Shown here: positions 12,620 through 23,600 of the stretch, in pieces
Numbering within the stretch: position 1 is the first letter of the stretch
Layout: each line of letters starts with the position of its first letter
Source of the DNA: Rhipidocladum racemiflorum
Lineage: Eukaryota > Streptophyta > Magnoliopsida > Poales > Poaceae
Assembly (NCBI GenBank): GCA_036346355.1
Contig: CM070592.1
Location: 34,170,467-34,234,466, forward strand
Direction of reading: 5' to 3'
DNA length: 64,000 bases
The notes under the pieces: model-generated
The model's input: the letters and a program-made list of their open reading frames with translations, nothing else
Told to the model about the DNA's origin: nothing
Database searches by the model: none
Translations under genes and position numbers: made by a program

Positions 12620-12995
12620 GGAAGCCTTTTTCGTACTCTTGGGAGTATATACTCCCAGCTTCAGTATACCACTTAAACGAACGTGTTATACTCATTTATC
12701 ACTTTCAGTATACTCCAATAATAATTCTAAGATACTTCAATACGGCATGAATGAAAAAATTTCATGGGAGACGTTTATTTTTTATTATATACCCTTTTCC
12801 ATGTGTAAAAAGAGTATATAAATAAATTATGCTATAAATGGTGGATTTCGATGAAATTTTTCGTGGAATTCACTTTGGAGTATCTTATAATTAGTATTAG
12901 AGTATACTCAAACATATAAAGAAGTATAACAATATCATTTATGCAGTATATTGAGAGTAGGAGTACATACTCCCAAGAGTATGGAACCATTTTCC
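12620..12995. mobile_element. Micron-like MITE 1 (376 bp)
   Basis: Flanked on both sides by (TA)n. It starts GGAAGCC...ACTCTTGGGAGTATATACTCCCA and ends in the approximate inverse, TACTCCCAAGAGT...CC. This gives imperfect terminal inverted repeats of about 40 bp. It has no coding capacity. Size and TA-microsatellite context fit the 'micron' elements described in rice; membership is inferred. Confidence 0.6.
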
Positions 12996-13017
12996 TATAT
13001 ATATATATATATATATA
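12996..13017. repeat. (TA)n microsatellite
   Basis: 22 bp of alternating TA between MITE 1 and MITE 2. Confidence 0.95.
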
Positions 13018-13389
13018 GGAAAAATACTTTGTACTCCCGGGAGTAATTACTCCCATCTCTGAAATACCACCCAAACGAACTTGAAATACTCCTTTATCAC
13101 TTTGGATACACTCATATACTAATTATAAGATATTCCAATGAGATCCACATGAAAAAATTGCAAGGGAGTACATAGTTTTTAGCCTATTTTGCAAATACCT
13201 TCATATACATATATAAAAAGGAGTATGTCTAAAAAGTGTACATACCACCTCTGAAAAAATGTAAATACCACCTAGATGATCTTATATACTTACATACTAC
13301 ACGTACATACTCTCCGTTGTGCGAAATACTCCCTAAGTTGTGAGATACGGTATAGGGAGTAATTACTCCCAGGAGTAGAAAAGAGGCTT

Positions 13390-13391
<2 letters not shown>
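13018..13391. mobile_element. Micron-like MITE 2 (374 bp)
   Basis: Flanked by (TA)n. It begins GGAAAAATACTTTGTACTCC with GGGAGTAATTACTCCC close behind, and ends in an imperfect inverse (GGGAGTAATTACTCCC...GGCTTCC). It is related in its ends to MITE 1 and to the partial copy at 12512. No ORF. Confidence 0.6.

Positions 13392-13425
<34 letters not shown>
13392..13425. repeat. (TA)n microsatellite
   Basis: 34 bp of alternating TA between MITE 2 and MITE 3. Confidence 0.95.
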
Positions 13426-13427
<2 letters not shown>

Positions 13428-13803
13428 CAGCATATTTGGTGCAAACCCCCTCTACCGTGAAAACCACGTGTAAAATTTTTGAAAAATTCTCAAAAAATTA
13501 CCATGCATAGGGAAGGTGTAGTTCTACAACCCTGTAAAATTTGAAGACAAAACTCAATTGCATTTGGAAGATATAAAAAAGACAAATTCAGTATGAATAG
13601 TGTTTTTTCACTGTTTAGCACTATTCATTTTGCAATTTGTCTTTTTCATATCTTTCAAATGCAATTGAGTTTTATCTTCAAATTTTACGGGGTTGTAGAA
13701 CCACACCTCCCTTATGTATGGTAATTTTTTGAGAATTTTTCAAAAATTTTACACGTGGTTTTCACGGAGTTTTCACGGTAGAGAGAGTTTGCACCAAATA
13801 TGC

Positions 13804-13807
<4 letters not shown>
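13426..13807. mobile_element. Foldback MITE 3 (382 bp), near-complete palindrome
   Basis: Starts GGCAGCATATTTGGTGCAAA and ends TTTGCACCAAATATGCTGCC, a perfect 20-bp inverted terminus. The inverted pairing continues nearly to the centre (about 13612-13625, ...ATAGTG/CACTAT...), so the whole element can fold into one long hairpin of about 180 bp per arm. It is flanked by (TA)n on both sides. Different sequence family from MITES 1 and 2. Confidence 0.75.

Positions 13808-13852
<45 letters not shown>
13808..13852. repeat. (AT)n microsatellite
   Basis: About 45 bp of alternating AT after MITE 3. Confidence 0.95.
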
Positions 13853-13858
<6 letters not shown>

Positions 13859-14657
13859 GGCTGACGTAGATCCATATGGTGGTTCTCATGTCGATCGATC
13901 CATATCAGATGCTGATTTTTGTGATGTGAAGTTAACTACTGTCTTAACCAAACTTTATAATTTTTTCGCAACAAGTGCTTTTTCCTCTTAACAAAATTTC
14001 TAGACTTTGACCAGATCGTAAAAATAAGTAGGTAAGTGCAAATTGAGGGTAGAACTAAGTGCGAAAGACAAGAAGCACAGGTCCTGTAAATGTTTCGTCA
14101 ATTTCCTAAATGTTTTGTAGTGTGAAGGTCCATGTTATAATTAATACTTTCGCCTATTAATGTGAAGGCCTGTGTTACCTATGTGAAACAGTGGCAAAAT
14201 TAGTCTTATAATATTTGTCCAAAGTAAGCTTTAGTAGTATATAATGCCTATCGGGTCCAAACATAGACCGTTTTACACAAAGCGAGGACAAAAGTATAAA
14301 TAGAGTGCTATGCATAATTATGTGAAGGCCTGATTTTTTGGTTTTTGTTTATGTGATGCTACATAATTAAGATGATTTATCATGCGAGTTTAGTTCATAC
14401 CCATCATCATCTGCTGATGTAATTCAGTTGGCATGCACAGCGATGCTTGATTACTAAAGGGATCTCCTAAGCAAAGACAAAGATTGTAGTGTGGCTCCTA
14501 TTTATTGACGTTAAAATTTTCTTTATTAACATAGTCCATTTTATTATACAAATGGTGTGTCATTTTATTAACTAATGTATCTAAGCCCTTCTTAGCCAAC
14601 CAATCTTAAGCTGTGTATAACATAAACGGCTTCGTATTGGCAATGGTAGTGCATTTG
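13853..14657. other. Unassigned AT-rich intergenic DNA
   Basis: About 800 bp with no long ORF, no repeat boundary and no RNA gene that I can recognise. Position 14657 is its junction with the target duplication of element B. Confidence 0.6.
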
Positions 14658-14662
14658 ATATA
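14658..14662. repeat. Target-site duplication of B, left copy
   Basis: ATATA precedes the LTR start and recurs at 29953-29957 after the LTR end. Both sites are TA-rich, so a chance match is possible, but the LTR termini independently fix the boundaries. Confidence 0.75.
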
Positions 14663-15907
14663 TGTAACATCCTCAACTTTATAAAGTAATAAAAATCAGA
14701 TATTAAAAATGTGAAATCAGTATTGTGTTACATTTCTTGGTTTTATGTGCATTTATTGATTTTAGATCTATTGGTTGAATTAATTGTTGAAATGAATATT
14801 GGAATTTATGAAAGAAGAGAAAAGAAAAGAGAAAATAGTAAATTGGTAAGAAATGAAATTACCATGGTAAAAATCTTTGTATAACCTGGCCAAACCCTAG
14901 AAGATATTTCTAGCTAGTCAAAAGACCATGTGAATGCATTTAGAAGTAAAGAAAACAATTTAATTAGCAAATTCCATTGCTGTCCAGATCAATGTCAGAT
15001 TTTTTAGAGATAAATGTGGAGCACTCTAGACTTTGGAATTTTTACCATAAGACCTCAGACATATCATCTTTACTCACAAAAAGTTTCAAAAATTAATAAG
15101 CAATTATGCTATGATTTAGCATTTATTTTAGGCAAACTGGAAATTCTGCAGAAATCAATAAAAGATTTATGGAGAATTAAATAATGAGAATTTGATGTTG
15201 AAATTTTTATGGTAGGTCCATTGTATAGAGATACACCTTCAGTAAAAATTTCAAAAATAAATATGTTTATTTAGTCCTTTAACCAAGCTGAAAAGCAAAT
15301 TGGTTTTTCTGTGCAGCTTCCACTGTCAGATTTTTAGTATTTAAATGGTAGATCATTTTAACCCCAAAATTTTACTGGACGTAGATAACTTAACCATCAA
15401 CTTGGACAAAAAGTTTCGAAAAATCTCGAGATGATTTGACCCGTGAATTAATTTGTTTCCTGCGCTGTCTGGGGAAGAAACTGGAGATTACTCCCCATCC
15501 TGACGTGTGGGTCCACGCGTCCGGCGACACCTGTGCTGGCACCACTGCCGACAGGGACCCAGAAGCCTCCGTGCCCACGCGTCAACCTCCTATTCTCTCC
15601 TTCCTTTCTTTCTTGTCTCGCTGCGGGTGGACCCGAGCCCCACCTGTCAGTTTCCTCTTCCTCCTTCCTCTCTATCTCTCTCTCGTTCTCTCTGTTTCCT
15701 CGTGGAACCAACTCGACCGCCTTGGTCCTTTGTCGCCATAACCCGCCGCAATCCCGCGCCTCGAGGACACCCTGACCAGCTGCTGCCACGAAGTCCCTTG
15801 CCCATGCTTAGCACTGTGCGATTGACCGGGAGGACTCCAGAGAATGCCCTAGTGAACCGCCGCCATTCCTTCTCCAAGCTAACCCACTCCTTACCGCCTT
15901 CCCTGCC

Positions 15908-15915
15908 TATTTAAA
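15908..15915 (+). promoter_or_regulatory. TATA box of B LTR promoter (5' LTR)
   Basis: TATTTAAA is preceded by a CT-rich, GC-rich stretch and followed by AGGGGAGGAG and leader-like sequence. The same site is at 26575-26582 in the 3' LTR. Transcription would begin about 30 bp downstream, making R plus U5 more than 3 kb long. Confidence 0.55.
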
Positions 15916-16195
15916 GGGGAGGAGTAGAACCTCTAGGCACAGTCCAACTCAGAGCACTCACCCATTCCCCTTCTCGCGCCTGGAATCGCCCAAACCAAAC
16001 CTTTCTTCCCCGTCGCCGGCGAAGCCCGATTTGGGGGAAAATCCGTTTTGACACAGCTCGGTAAGAGAATGTCCAAATTGGTTGATCTTAGAGCATCACT
16101 GGATGCTAACAAACTGTATGCGCATTTCCTTTCAGCCCGGAGCACTCTGAGAACCTTCCGCACCGTGCAATCCCTTCCGCCGTCGCCGCCGCACG

Positions 16196-16201
16196 GTGAG
16201 A
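16196..16201 (+). promoter_or_regulatory. Candidate 5' splice donor in the B leader
   Basis: GCACG|GTGAGA downstream of the TATA box fits a plant donor. It could pair with acceptors at 19493 and 20690. Inference only. Confidence 0.3.
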
Positions 16202-18664
16202 ATACCACCCGGCCATCCATTCTTCGGTTTAAGCATATGGATAGGATCCTTATAGCCCACTAGAGCTTTTGCACATGATCATTTAGCCCCGGATGAACCG
16301 TAGCTTCTTCGCGCCTTGCGCCACCGTAGAGCTCCGCCGGTCATCGCCGTGAGTCCATTTTTCCCGAACACTACCCATATCCAAGTGGATCCTTAGATTC
16401 ACCATGGTCCCTTGAAGCCGTAGCCGTAGGCCAAAGTCGATCGACGTTGCCGGTTGATCGCCGGCGAGGTCGACGGCCAACTCCCCTGCGCCGTGTCTCT
16501 GTCACGCGGGCCCGGGAGGTCAGCCTCACGCTCACTGCGCTCGCAGCTGAGCCAAGTCTCATCGCTGTGGGCGACCACTGTCGATCGCCCTTGCATTTCT
16601 TGGCGTGTGTTCATACGCATAAGCCAGCGACGGACCGGGCCCAGTTGCCAGCGGCCGCAGCCCATTTCAAAAGCCAGCCCGCGCAAACACCGAAAGTACG
16701 CTTTCCTTTAAGGAAAGCGTATTGCCCCATTTTCCTGTTTTAATTAAACCGAATAGATTCAAAATGCATAACTTTTGAACCATAGCTCCAAATGGAATGA
16801 AACAAATTTCTAAATTCATTATAAATCCCCTAGTTTCATAATATGCAAAAACATTTAGGACTTGTTTTGCAAATTAGATTTGAATTTAAATTTGAATCAT
16901 GAAATTTGAATATGTTGCATATAGAAATTTTGCAAATAAAGTCCAAATTGAATGAAACCAACTTTGTTGGAATCCTTAGGTCAAGTACTGTCCAAATATG
17001 TAATTAAATTTGGATTTGGAATTAGTTTGTGAAAATTTCATATTAGGACTTTATTTAATGTATAAATTTAATATGATTGCAATAACTTGATCAAAAATGA
17101 TCCAAAATGAATAAAATTTGTTTCTTTGAGCTCATTATACTGATCAGGACCATTTAGTAAGATAAAAATTAGGATTTACCATGAACTTTCATTAAATATG
17201 ATTAAGGTTGCTTTGCATGCTAATTCATGTTAGTATAATTAATCATGCAACATGAAAATGAATTTCATTATATTCAGCTTTACAATCTTAGCTTCCTGAA
17301 TTCGTATATTAAAATGAAATAATACATAAATAAAAGTAGTCATGTTGTATGTCATTAGGCTTTTACCTTAGGCCCAAAATCTTATAACTTGGTTAATGCA
17401 TGAATTGATTAGGTACTTGTCATCATTGATTGAATTGAATTGATTTCATTTGAATCTTTTAATTGCTATCTCTGTGGTATGTGTATTTGCTTCTTCATCG
17501 ATATTGAAGTATCTTATTTGCCATATTCTTAATTGACGTATAGACGCTGAGGCTACCGACTACGCTATCGACGACACAGATCCAGCTTACACCGTCGAGG
17601 AGCAAGGCAAGCACCCCCTTGATCATTTTGATCCCAGATTTCATAATCAACTAAAATGTGATTAAGAATCTTCCTGCATGCTCATATTTTAACTATTTAT
17701 TTCACGCTCTTGGTAGTTATAACCCAATGTTGATATATTAACATAATCATATCAACATAATCCCCATGATAACCATAGGAATGGATACTCAATTAAAAGA
17801 TGGGCTATAACGAATATTAATTACATCTGCTTAGCAATGCTTAGAATGATACGTTGATATCTACACTCACATACACACTTCTTTATGAAATCTTTTATGG
17901 TTTATTTAAGCGATGAGATCTTGGTAGTTTGATAAAAATGAAAATAAAACTACTGTTTTGATGTGGGTGATTATTGGCAATAGCCGGTTGTACATGTTTT
18001 TACGTGTACGTAGCCAGGGTGGAGTATCGCCCATGTCACTCTAAGGACCGAACGTAGTGTTGCATGATCCAAGTAAACCGTACATCCACAAATCTTGGTG
18101 GGGACAGTCTTAACTTATTAAATTATTTGGGAATTAGCTTTGCACATTGGTAGGCAGTTGTAGCACGGGCATTCCGAATATTGGTTTGCTCGAGGGAGGT
18201 GTCATCGCCGAGGTGTTGGCATCTGCCGTTGTAATGTGTACGCTTGGCTATGAATTTGGGGCTGTTATTATTCTGGTGGGTCACCGACTCAGAATTTCTA
18301 TTCCTGGTGGGTCACTGACTCCGGAATTCCCTTTTACCTTTTAGCTTCCCATCATAGTCAGGGGTAACGTCACTGGCTAGTGCAAAGTTAAGGTTCAAGT
18401 AATCGAACAGTTTCGTTATGAACTCCTCGCGGGCATACCAAAGGAAGTGTGTCTTATAGCTTGCAAAAAGGGAGAACATATCTTGTGGGTAAAGCAGTAC
18501 AAACTCTGCAGAGTCTAAAACTATTCGAATAGCCGTGTCCACGGTCATGGACGACTTGGCGAACTGACACTAGTTAATTGTTTTCTATTTTCAAAAACTT
18601 GTTTAAATGCTTTGGAAATGATTCAATTCTGTATAAATGTCATTTACTGTCATTTTGACTTGTT

Positions 18665-18682
18665 AAGACCATGGAGGGTCTT
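18665..18682 (+). promoter_or_regulatory. Conserved LTR stem-loop 1 (B)
   Basis: AAGACC-ATGGAG-GGTCTT, perfect 6-bp stem. Also present, on the minus strand, in C and D. Confidence 0.5.
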
Positions 18683-18689
18683 GTTCGTT

Positions 18690-18719
18690 ATTTTACTCAC
18701 AAAGGGCCGTGAGTAAAAT
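18690..18719 (+). promoter_or_regulatory. Conserved LTR stem-loop 2 (B)
   Basis: ATTTTACTCAC-AAAGGGCC-GTGAGTAAAAT, perfect 11-bp stem. Element D has the same stem with one extra loop base (42341-42371, minus), C a shorter one, A a 6-bp version (2938-2957). Confidence 0.6.
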
Positions 18720-18908
18720 GTTATTACCTTTTTATTACTTGTTATCTCAATTACTTATCAAACTGTTTTAATGTTTTATTTACGCTTTCCATTACTATTC
18801 AGTATTACCTCAATCAAAACTTTCGCTTTATGCAAAACAAACCGTAGAAACCCACTTTCTATTTCAAATGCATATATTCCAGGAATTGCATACACTACAA
18901 AGTCTTGC

Positions 18909-18924
18909 GAGTACCAATGTACTC
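18909..18924 (+). promoter_or_regulatory. Conserved LTR stem-loop 3 (B)
   Basis: GAGTAC-CAAT-GTACTC. The stem is kept in A (3151-3167), C, D (42138-42154), while the loop varies between copies; this suggests selection on structure. Confidence 0.5.
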
Positions 18925-19281
18925 AACTTGCTTCAACAAATATTTTTAGGTGAAGAGCAAGATTTCGATAATGACGGGAATGAGTATGAAGAACCTGCGA
19001 ATTTTAGTGACGACTGATCTTTCTAGGTTCATCTCAGCAGTTGCCTGTGGAGTTATGGAATAGTTGGCATACTATGAGACATGGTTTTAATTTCCTGCTA
19101 CTTTTGGTATTGTAATATCACTATAAAACTTGCGGTGTAATACAAATGTGTATCTGTGTGGATGTAATATCAAAATTGTGTTTGTGCGTGCGACCATCGA
19201 TCATGGGAATGGCACAGGATGCACTTAAAGAGCCTCATATTTATGTTATTTCTTGACATAAAAATGAGGGTCTCACTGATT

Positions 19282-19294
19282 TATTATCGAGCCA
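19282..19294 (+). other. Primer binding site of B (degenerate iMet type)
   Basis: TATTATCGAGCCA a few bases after the LTR. As in A and C, the CAGAG of the canonical site reads CGAG. Confidence 0.5.
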
Positions 19295-19493
19295 CTGCTG
19301 TAGGAGAACCTTAGTTAGAATGGTCGTTAAGAGGGAAATTAAAATTTTGAATAGACACATTACACTTAGGGAAATAAAACTTGCTATATCTGTTATTAAT
19401 TCTTTACTATGTTGTCTTCTACTCTTTACTTTTGTGCGTTATCGTTGCATCTTGCATTTAATCTGGAATACTAATTCCTTATTAAATGTGCAG

Positions 19494-20299
19494 ATGGAAG
19501 GGTATTCGCCATGCTTTCACACTTCCGAGCGTCTGGGAGCGGGATTGATGGGAGTCTTAGCACAGATGTTAGACTTTGCACAGTTTGAGACACCTCGATA
19601 CACCATCTACCAGGCGATGGCGAGTCCAGTTTCGATAGAGTACATAGCTAGGATCGAGATCCCAGCTAGGATACAGTTCGGAGAGGCAGATCGTACTTTT
19701 GATGGTCGTGGAGCTTCGGTGTCTTCTGCGTTGAGCGATGTTGCTTATATGGCCATCGTTCGACTGCGCCACGCTCTTCCTGAGATGGCGTTTCTGCAGG
19801 AGATACCGCTTTGTTGCCGAGGAGACACTAGTTACATAGATCGATTCGATTGCCTAATGAGCACTATAGGATCATAGTTGAGTTCCTTCATGCTGCTGAC
19901 CGTTACCACCGTCAGGCAGTATTAGAGTACTATGTAGCACGTAGGAGAGTAGCCTTTTTAGAGAACGCCATAGCTCCTTTCGTGGCTATGGGTTTGTTCT
20001 CTAGGTCTACACTTGGTGACGACGCTACTTTGTTGCCAGCCCAGGAGGTGCCTGGTACTCCGACACCTAGGTCTGCTAGAGCCACTAGACGTTCCCGACG
20101 GGCTAGGATGTCCACAGGAGTTAGTCGTCCACGTCTGTCGCGGGTTAGACTTGGACAGGTCGCTGCAGGTGTACTGCGTCCCCGTGTGACGCAGGTTTAC
20201 AGGCGTCGTGGTACCTTTCCCACCACGATGACTGACTCTACCCCTGCGGATCCTGTTGAGTCTACTGGCGAGGACGTTGTAGCGCCAGGTTTGGAGTAG
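19494..20299 (+). CDS. Extra upstream ORF of element B (frame-disrupted), possible dsRBD-like fold
   Basis: An ATG follows directly on AATGTGCAG, a good 3' splice site, and opens a frame to 19877 (127 codons). A second frame, open from 19832 to 20299, continues with similar character, so one base appears gained or lost between 19832 and 19877. The first part contains GRGASVSSALSDVAYMAIVRL at about residues 70-90. Its spacing equals that of the double-stranded-RNA-binding domain second helix (GxGxSxxxAxxxxAxxAL/IxxL), but without the RNA-contacting lysines. The second part has a helical HRQAVLEYYVARRRVAFLE stretch and a very basic Arg-rich C-terminal half. Most chromoviruses lack an ORF here. 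Remnants occur in A and C. Function unknown; the dsRBD resemblance is my inference. Confidence 0.55.
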
Positions 20300-20680
20300 G
20301 TTTACCTTGAGTTGTAGCAGCACATGTGGTCATGTAGTGTTGAGTTGTGAGGTTGCCATACTTTTGTTGTACATGTTGTTATTATGCAGTTTGAATAAAG
20401 TGTCATATTCGTTTATTTCTGTTTGTTTTGGTTCCTTCTCGTGACTTTCTAATGTTTTATTACAATTTCACGATGATGTGATCCCTTGTGTTTATCTTTT
20501 ACAATATACCATAACATAACATAACCTAATAATACACCTCTCTTGTTAATGAATTTCTTTAAGAATAATAAAATTTTAGGGAATGAAATGTTGCCTATTA
20601 ACCAATGAGATTGAGTTTTAAATTTTCAATCTGCCGGTTTAAATCATTTAATTACAATACATTATTTTCTCATCTGAATT

Positions 20681-20691
20681 GAAATTTCAGG
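20681..20691 (+). promoter_or_regulatory. 3' splice-site-like sequence at gag-pol start
   Basis: GAAATTTCAG|G immediately precedes the gag ATG at 20692 and follows a T-rich tract. A and C have TACTGCAG|A in the same place. It suggests gag-pol is translated from a spliced RNA that removes the leader and the upstream ORF. Confidence 0.5.
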
Positions 20692-23600
20692 ATGCCTGTA
20701 ACCAGATCTCTTCGCGGGATCTTGGAGAGTGAGGCATCGCAGGAGCCTTTTCCTCCTCGCGAAACATTGCCCACTCCAGCGCAACCTAATCCGATGCACC
20801 CTTCTGCAAGGGCTTCATCTTCTCATCAAGTGCCAGATCCACCTAATCCAGATTCAAATCCTAATCGGCAAGGTGGAATTCTGGAGGAGCAATTGCCAGG
20901 TCCGCCCACAATGGCGCAAGTTCTGGCAATGATCGAGCAAAACCGTCAAACCCATACACTTCTTCTGCAACAGTTAGTTCAGAATACTTCCCATCAAGGA
21001 GTCCCTGTTGGAGGAAGTGGTGGTGGTGCTCCACCATCAAGGTTGTCAGAGTTTCTGAAGACTCGGCCTCCTACATTCTCTACTGCTACTGACCCATTGG
21101 ACGCAGATGACTGGCTGCGAACAATGGAGAGCAAGTTGAACATTGCACAGTGCAATGATCGAGAGAAAGTTCTTTATGCATCTTATCAATTGGGAGGAGC
21201 TGCTGCTTTATGGTGGGAGAACTACCAAGCTATACTTCCAGTAGATCAGATTTCATGGGAGGCTTTCAAGGATACTTTTCGCCGAACCCATATTCCTTCC
21301 AGTCTGATGGACATCAAAAGACGGGAATTCCTTGACCTCCGTCAAGGGAATCAGACGGTAATGGAGTACCTTAATCGCTTCAATTACCTTTCCCGCTATG
21401 CACCATCTGAAGTTATTCCTGAAGCGCGCAAGTTGGAACGCTTCCGGGATAACCTAAATGAGGAAATCAAGTGTGCATTAGCTGCCATTGATATCAATGA
21501 CTTCCAAACACTGGTGGACAAGTCTATTCGAGTGGAACATAGCACTCGAGCTGCTTTGGAGTCACGCAAGAGGAAATGGATGGCACAGAAGAATGCTGGT
21601 GCAAGCTCATCCAGGCCTCGCCCTGTACCTCAGGGTAATGCGCGACCACCTGCTCCGCCACAGAAGCAAAGACGTCAAGGTCCTGCCCCTCGACCTCGAC
21701 AACCTTTGCCTCGTCCGGCAAACCCTACTGGAGCACGTCCTACCGGAGCCTCGACTCAGACTCCGAATGTTACATGCTTCAAGTGCAAGCAGCTTGGACA
21801 TTATGCCAATAATTGCCCAAGCAAGGGAGTTCCTCAGCGATCCCCTGGTCGTCCTCAAGGAGCTGGAGGACAACAAGCTGGAAAACCTGCACCTGCTCAA
21901 GCCGCCAATCAAGGACGTTTACATCATGTGACGGCTGAAGAAGCAACGGAAGCACCAGATGTGGTTCTGGGTATGTTCCCCGTCCAATCTATTCCCACTT
22001 TGGTGTTATTCGATTCCGGTGCATCTCATTCCTTTATATCCAAGAAGTTCGTAGAATCACATCAAATCCAAACTAAATCTTTACCCATGTCCATGATAAT
22101 CTATTCTCCTGGAGCAAAAATGAGAACTACTAAAATGTGTCCTAAGGTTAGCATTGAAATAAACGAAGTTTTATTTTATGCTGATCTTATTCTTATAGAA
22201 ACCCCAGGATTAGACATCATTCTTGGTATGGATTGGTTAGCTAAGAATAAAGGACAAATAGATTGTGCTAATAGATCCATATCTCTTATTAATCCTGATG
22301 GTGTTGGAGTGAACTTTAGTTCCACCCAAAATCTTTCCGAATCAAGATCATACTTAAATACATTGGTAATGGAAAAGATTAAATCTGTTCCTGTAGTTTC
22401 CAACTTTCCCGATGTATTTCCAGAAGAATTGCCAGGTTTGCCACCAGATCGTGACTTAGAGTTCGTCATTGATCTTATACCTGGTACAGCCCCAATTTCC
22501 AAAAGACCTTATCGTATGCCACCAAATGAGTTAGTAGAACTCAAAAAGCAAATTCAAGAACAATTAGATAAAAAGTTCATTCGACCAAGTACTTCTCCTT
22601 GGGGAAGCCCTGTTCTCTTTGTCAGTAAAAAGGATGGTAGTCTACGCATGTGTGTGGATTATCGTGCTCTCAATGATGTTACCATCAAAAACAAATATCC
22701 TCTACCCCGTATCGATGATCTGTTCGATCAATTAACCGGCGCCCAAATCTTCTCCAAAATTGATCTTAGACATGGCTATTATCAATTAAAAATTCGACCG
22801 GAGGATATTCCTAAAACAGCCTTTACCACTCGTTACGGCTTATATGAATATGTCGTAATGTCCTTCGGACTTACAAATGCTCCAGCTAGCTTTATGAGTT
22901 TAATGAATAAAGTCTTTATGGAGTATCTCGATAAGTTCGTAGTGGTATTCATAGATGATATCCTCATCTATTCCAAAAATGAAGAAGATCATACCCAACA
23001 TCTACACTTGGTTCTGGAGAAACTCCGAGAACATAAATTGTATGCCAAGTTCGAGAAATGTGAATTTTGGTTGAAAGAAGTTGCATTCCTCGGACATATC
23101 CTTTCAAAAGGTGGAATTTCTGTTGATCCCAGCAAAGTTCAAGCAGTCCAAAACTGGGAGCAACCAAAATCGGTTCCTCAAATCCGAAGTTTCCTCGGTT
23201 TAGCGGGATATTATCGCCGCTTTATCGAAAACTTCTCCAAAATCGCTAAACCTTTGACTCAGCTCCTAAAGAAAGAAAAGAAATATGAATGGACTCCAGA
23301 ATGCGAAGCAAGTTTTCTGGAATTGAAGAAACGGTTAACCACAGCCCCAGTGCTGGTGTTGCCCGACATCCATAAGAGCTTCGATGTCTATTGCGATGCT
23401 TCACGCAATGGTCTTGGTTGCGTGTTGATGCAAGAAATGAAAGTCGTAGCTTATGCTTCTCGTCAGCTTCGACCTCATGAACTTAATTATCCAACTCATG
23501 ATCTGGAGTTAGCTGCAGTAGTGCACGCCCTCAAAATCTGGCGTCACTATCTTATCGGAAACAAGTGTAACATCTACACAGATCATAAGAGCTTAAAATA

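Larger units (their letters stand above)
14663..19277 (+). repeat. 5' LTR of element B
   Basis: TGTAACATCCTC... to ...GAGGGTCTCAC(T), co-linear with 25328-29952. U3 contains a GC-rich, CT-rich promoter-like region with a TATA box at 15908-15915. The rest carries the conserved block seen in A, C and D LTRs, including three stem-loops (18665-18682, 18690-18719, 18909-18924). The polyadenylation hexamer reads AATACA here (about 19139) but AATAAA in the 3' LTR. Confidence 0.93.

Noticed and set aside
12593..13852. Alternating AT tracts as CRISPR-like or promoter repeats
   Set aside because: They are plain microsatellites between MITEs; no spacer structure and no cas genes, in a plant context.
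15436..16743. Several overlapping ORFs in GC-rich DNA, repeated at 26101-27437
   Set aside because: Located in the B LTR promoter and leader; overlapping in many frames with no domain, as expected in GC-rich non-coding DNA.
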